A stretch of 15,143 nucleotides of DNA, from assembly GCA_030146405.1 (NCBI GenBank), contig JASLBS010000106.1, positions 1 to 15,143 of the forward strand, given 5' to 3'. The notes below the pieces were generated by a model, which was given only the letters and a program-made list of their open reading frames with translations, made no database searches and was not told where the DNA came from. Every line of letters starts with the position of its first letter. The first letter of the stretch is position 1. Positions 14,457-15,143 of this stretch are shown in pieces. The stretch is from Arthrobacter sp. (lineage in GTDB: Bacteria > Actinomycetota > Actinomycetes > Actinomycetales > Micrococcaceae). Position numbers and translations under genes: made by a program.

Positions 14457-14732
14457 CACCCTCGACACCGCCGGCCCGATACTTCATCGGCGCAGGCCAG
14501 CAGCACGAACACCCATTCGGCCGTGACCATATCGTTATGCGGGTCCGCCTACGGTGCCACCACCTCGCGCAGCTGCGAACGACGCTCGATGGTCTCCTCC
14601 GACAGCCCAGGAACGTCCCCTCTGCCGGTAGCGGAACACGACGTGCCCACCGGCAACACCACCACGCCCGGCGCACCTCCTGCACACCCGATCTACTCCT
14701 TCACGAACCGGCTCCCCCGGTAGCGTTGAAGG
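14457..14732. other. Divergent intergenic region between the cebE operon and the SGNH hydrolase
   Basis: I find no supported gene in these 276 bases. The only signal is a -10-like TAGCGT at 14721-14726 on the plus strand, 6 nt before the SGNH gene's ATG, consistent with a leaderless transcript. No convincing -35 is seen at 17-18 bp. Confidence 0.4.
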
Positions 14733-15143
14733 ATGACCTCTCGATCAACCCCACCACCCTCCAGCGCACTCCGAAGGGGCGGGCTCGCCGTCGCCCTCAT
14801 CGCTGTTGCCACGCTCTTCGGCTGCGGCACTCCCGCCCAGGAGGAGCCCCGGGCCACGACCCAGGCGGAGGACCCGGCTCCGCTGAACTATGTTGCCCTC
14901 GGGGACTCGTACGCGTCCGGCTACGGCGCAGGCTCCTACAGTGACGAATGCGGCCGATCGCCACTGGGGCTGCCTGGACTTCTCGGTTCCGAGGAGCAGA
15001 TAACCCTCGTGGCAGATGCCACCTGCGCGGGGGCGAGAGCGGCCTCCGTAGCGGGAGGGCCGATCGACCTGCCCGAGCAGGTCGCCGGGGTCGTCGACGC
15101 AGGCGACCTCTCCGGGGACACGTCACTGGTGACCATCTCCGCG
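14733..15143 (+). CDS. Secreted SGNH/GDSL-family hydrolase lipoprotein (N-terminal part, cut by window edge)
   Basis: 137 codons are visible and the frame is open at the right edge. Residues 1-31 are a lipoprotein signal: Ser/Pro-rich start, RRGG, hydrophobic LAVALIAVATL and lipobox LFGC (Cys31). A linker of about 20 residues follows. Then block I of the SGNH family, YVALGDSYASGYGAG, gives the catalytic Ser59. Cysteines in DECGRS and DATCAGA resemble the conserved disulfide pattern of Streptomyces-type extracellular SGNH lipases, so an extracytoplasmic esterase or lipase is likely. The remaining Gly, Asn and His blocks lie beyond the window. No usable Shine-Dalgarno (GAAGG abuts the ATG), suggesting leaderless initiation. 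It is divergent from the cebE operon, without evidence of shared function. Confidence 0.85.
   Translation, partial: MTSRSTPPPSSALRRGGLAVALIAVATLFGCGTPAQEEPRATTQAEDPAPLNYVALGDSYASGYGAGSYSDECGRSPLGLPGLLGSEEQITLVADATCAGARAASVAGGPIDLPEQVAGVVDAGDLSGDTSLVTISA

Noticed and set aside
14184..14468. Extension of the cebE reading frame to 14468
   Set aside because: It would translate the operators, the promoter and the hairpin leader. A lipoprotein signal peptide and AAAGGAG fix the start at 14183.

Overview
The window is high-GC DNA with the gene families, CUT1 sugar operons, LacI regulators and probable leaderless starts of an actinobacterium. The protein types (polyol oxidase, cellobiose-type operon, SGNH lipoprotein) would suit an Arthrobacter-like Micrococcaceae, but that genus-level guess is inference. 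No rRNA, tRNA, mobile element or true CRISPR array was seen.

Left part (1-3257): a sugar-uptake and oxidation locus. A solute-binding lipoprotein of a CUT1 sugar ABC transporter runs off the left edge on the minus strand. Upstream of it on the same strand lies a LacI-family regulator, and divergent from that regulator is an alditol oxidase whose covalent-FAD histidine and active-site residues are all present. LacI-type palindromes sit both before the transporter gene (724-760) and between the regulator and the oxidase (1897-1910). This suggests one regulon in which a sugar alcohol or related sugar is imported and oxidised.

Middle (3258-8511): a small multidrug-export-type membrane protein and a metallo-beta-lactamase-fold hydrolase converge. 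Then comes a short operon of an ArsR/SmtB-type sensor with an intact alpha-5 zinc site followed by a 99-residue protein that is one quarter histidine, made of two near-identical 36-residue units and closed by a 16-bp-stem terminator. This is the most distinctive small system here: a probable zinc sensor with its own metal-buffer protein. A two-helix membrane protein of unknown role and oligopeptidase B (ptrB) follow.

Right part (8442-14468): a five-gene minus-strand operon resembling Streptomyces cebEFG-bglC. It encodes a binding lipoprotein, two permeases, a GH1 beta-glucosidase and a LacI regulator, with neighbours overlapping by 1 or 4 nt or separated by 3 nt. Two 14-bp boxes, each one base away from the CelR/CebR operator TGGGAGCGCTCCCA, flank a sigma-70-like promoter. 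The operon thus reads as cello-oligosaccharide import, hydrolysis to glucose, and self-encoded repression; no ATPase subunit is present. The regulator gene ends inside the end of ptrB (70 bp tail-to-tail overlap). The window closes with the start of a secreted SGNH/GDSL hydrolase lipoprotein on the plus strand.
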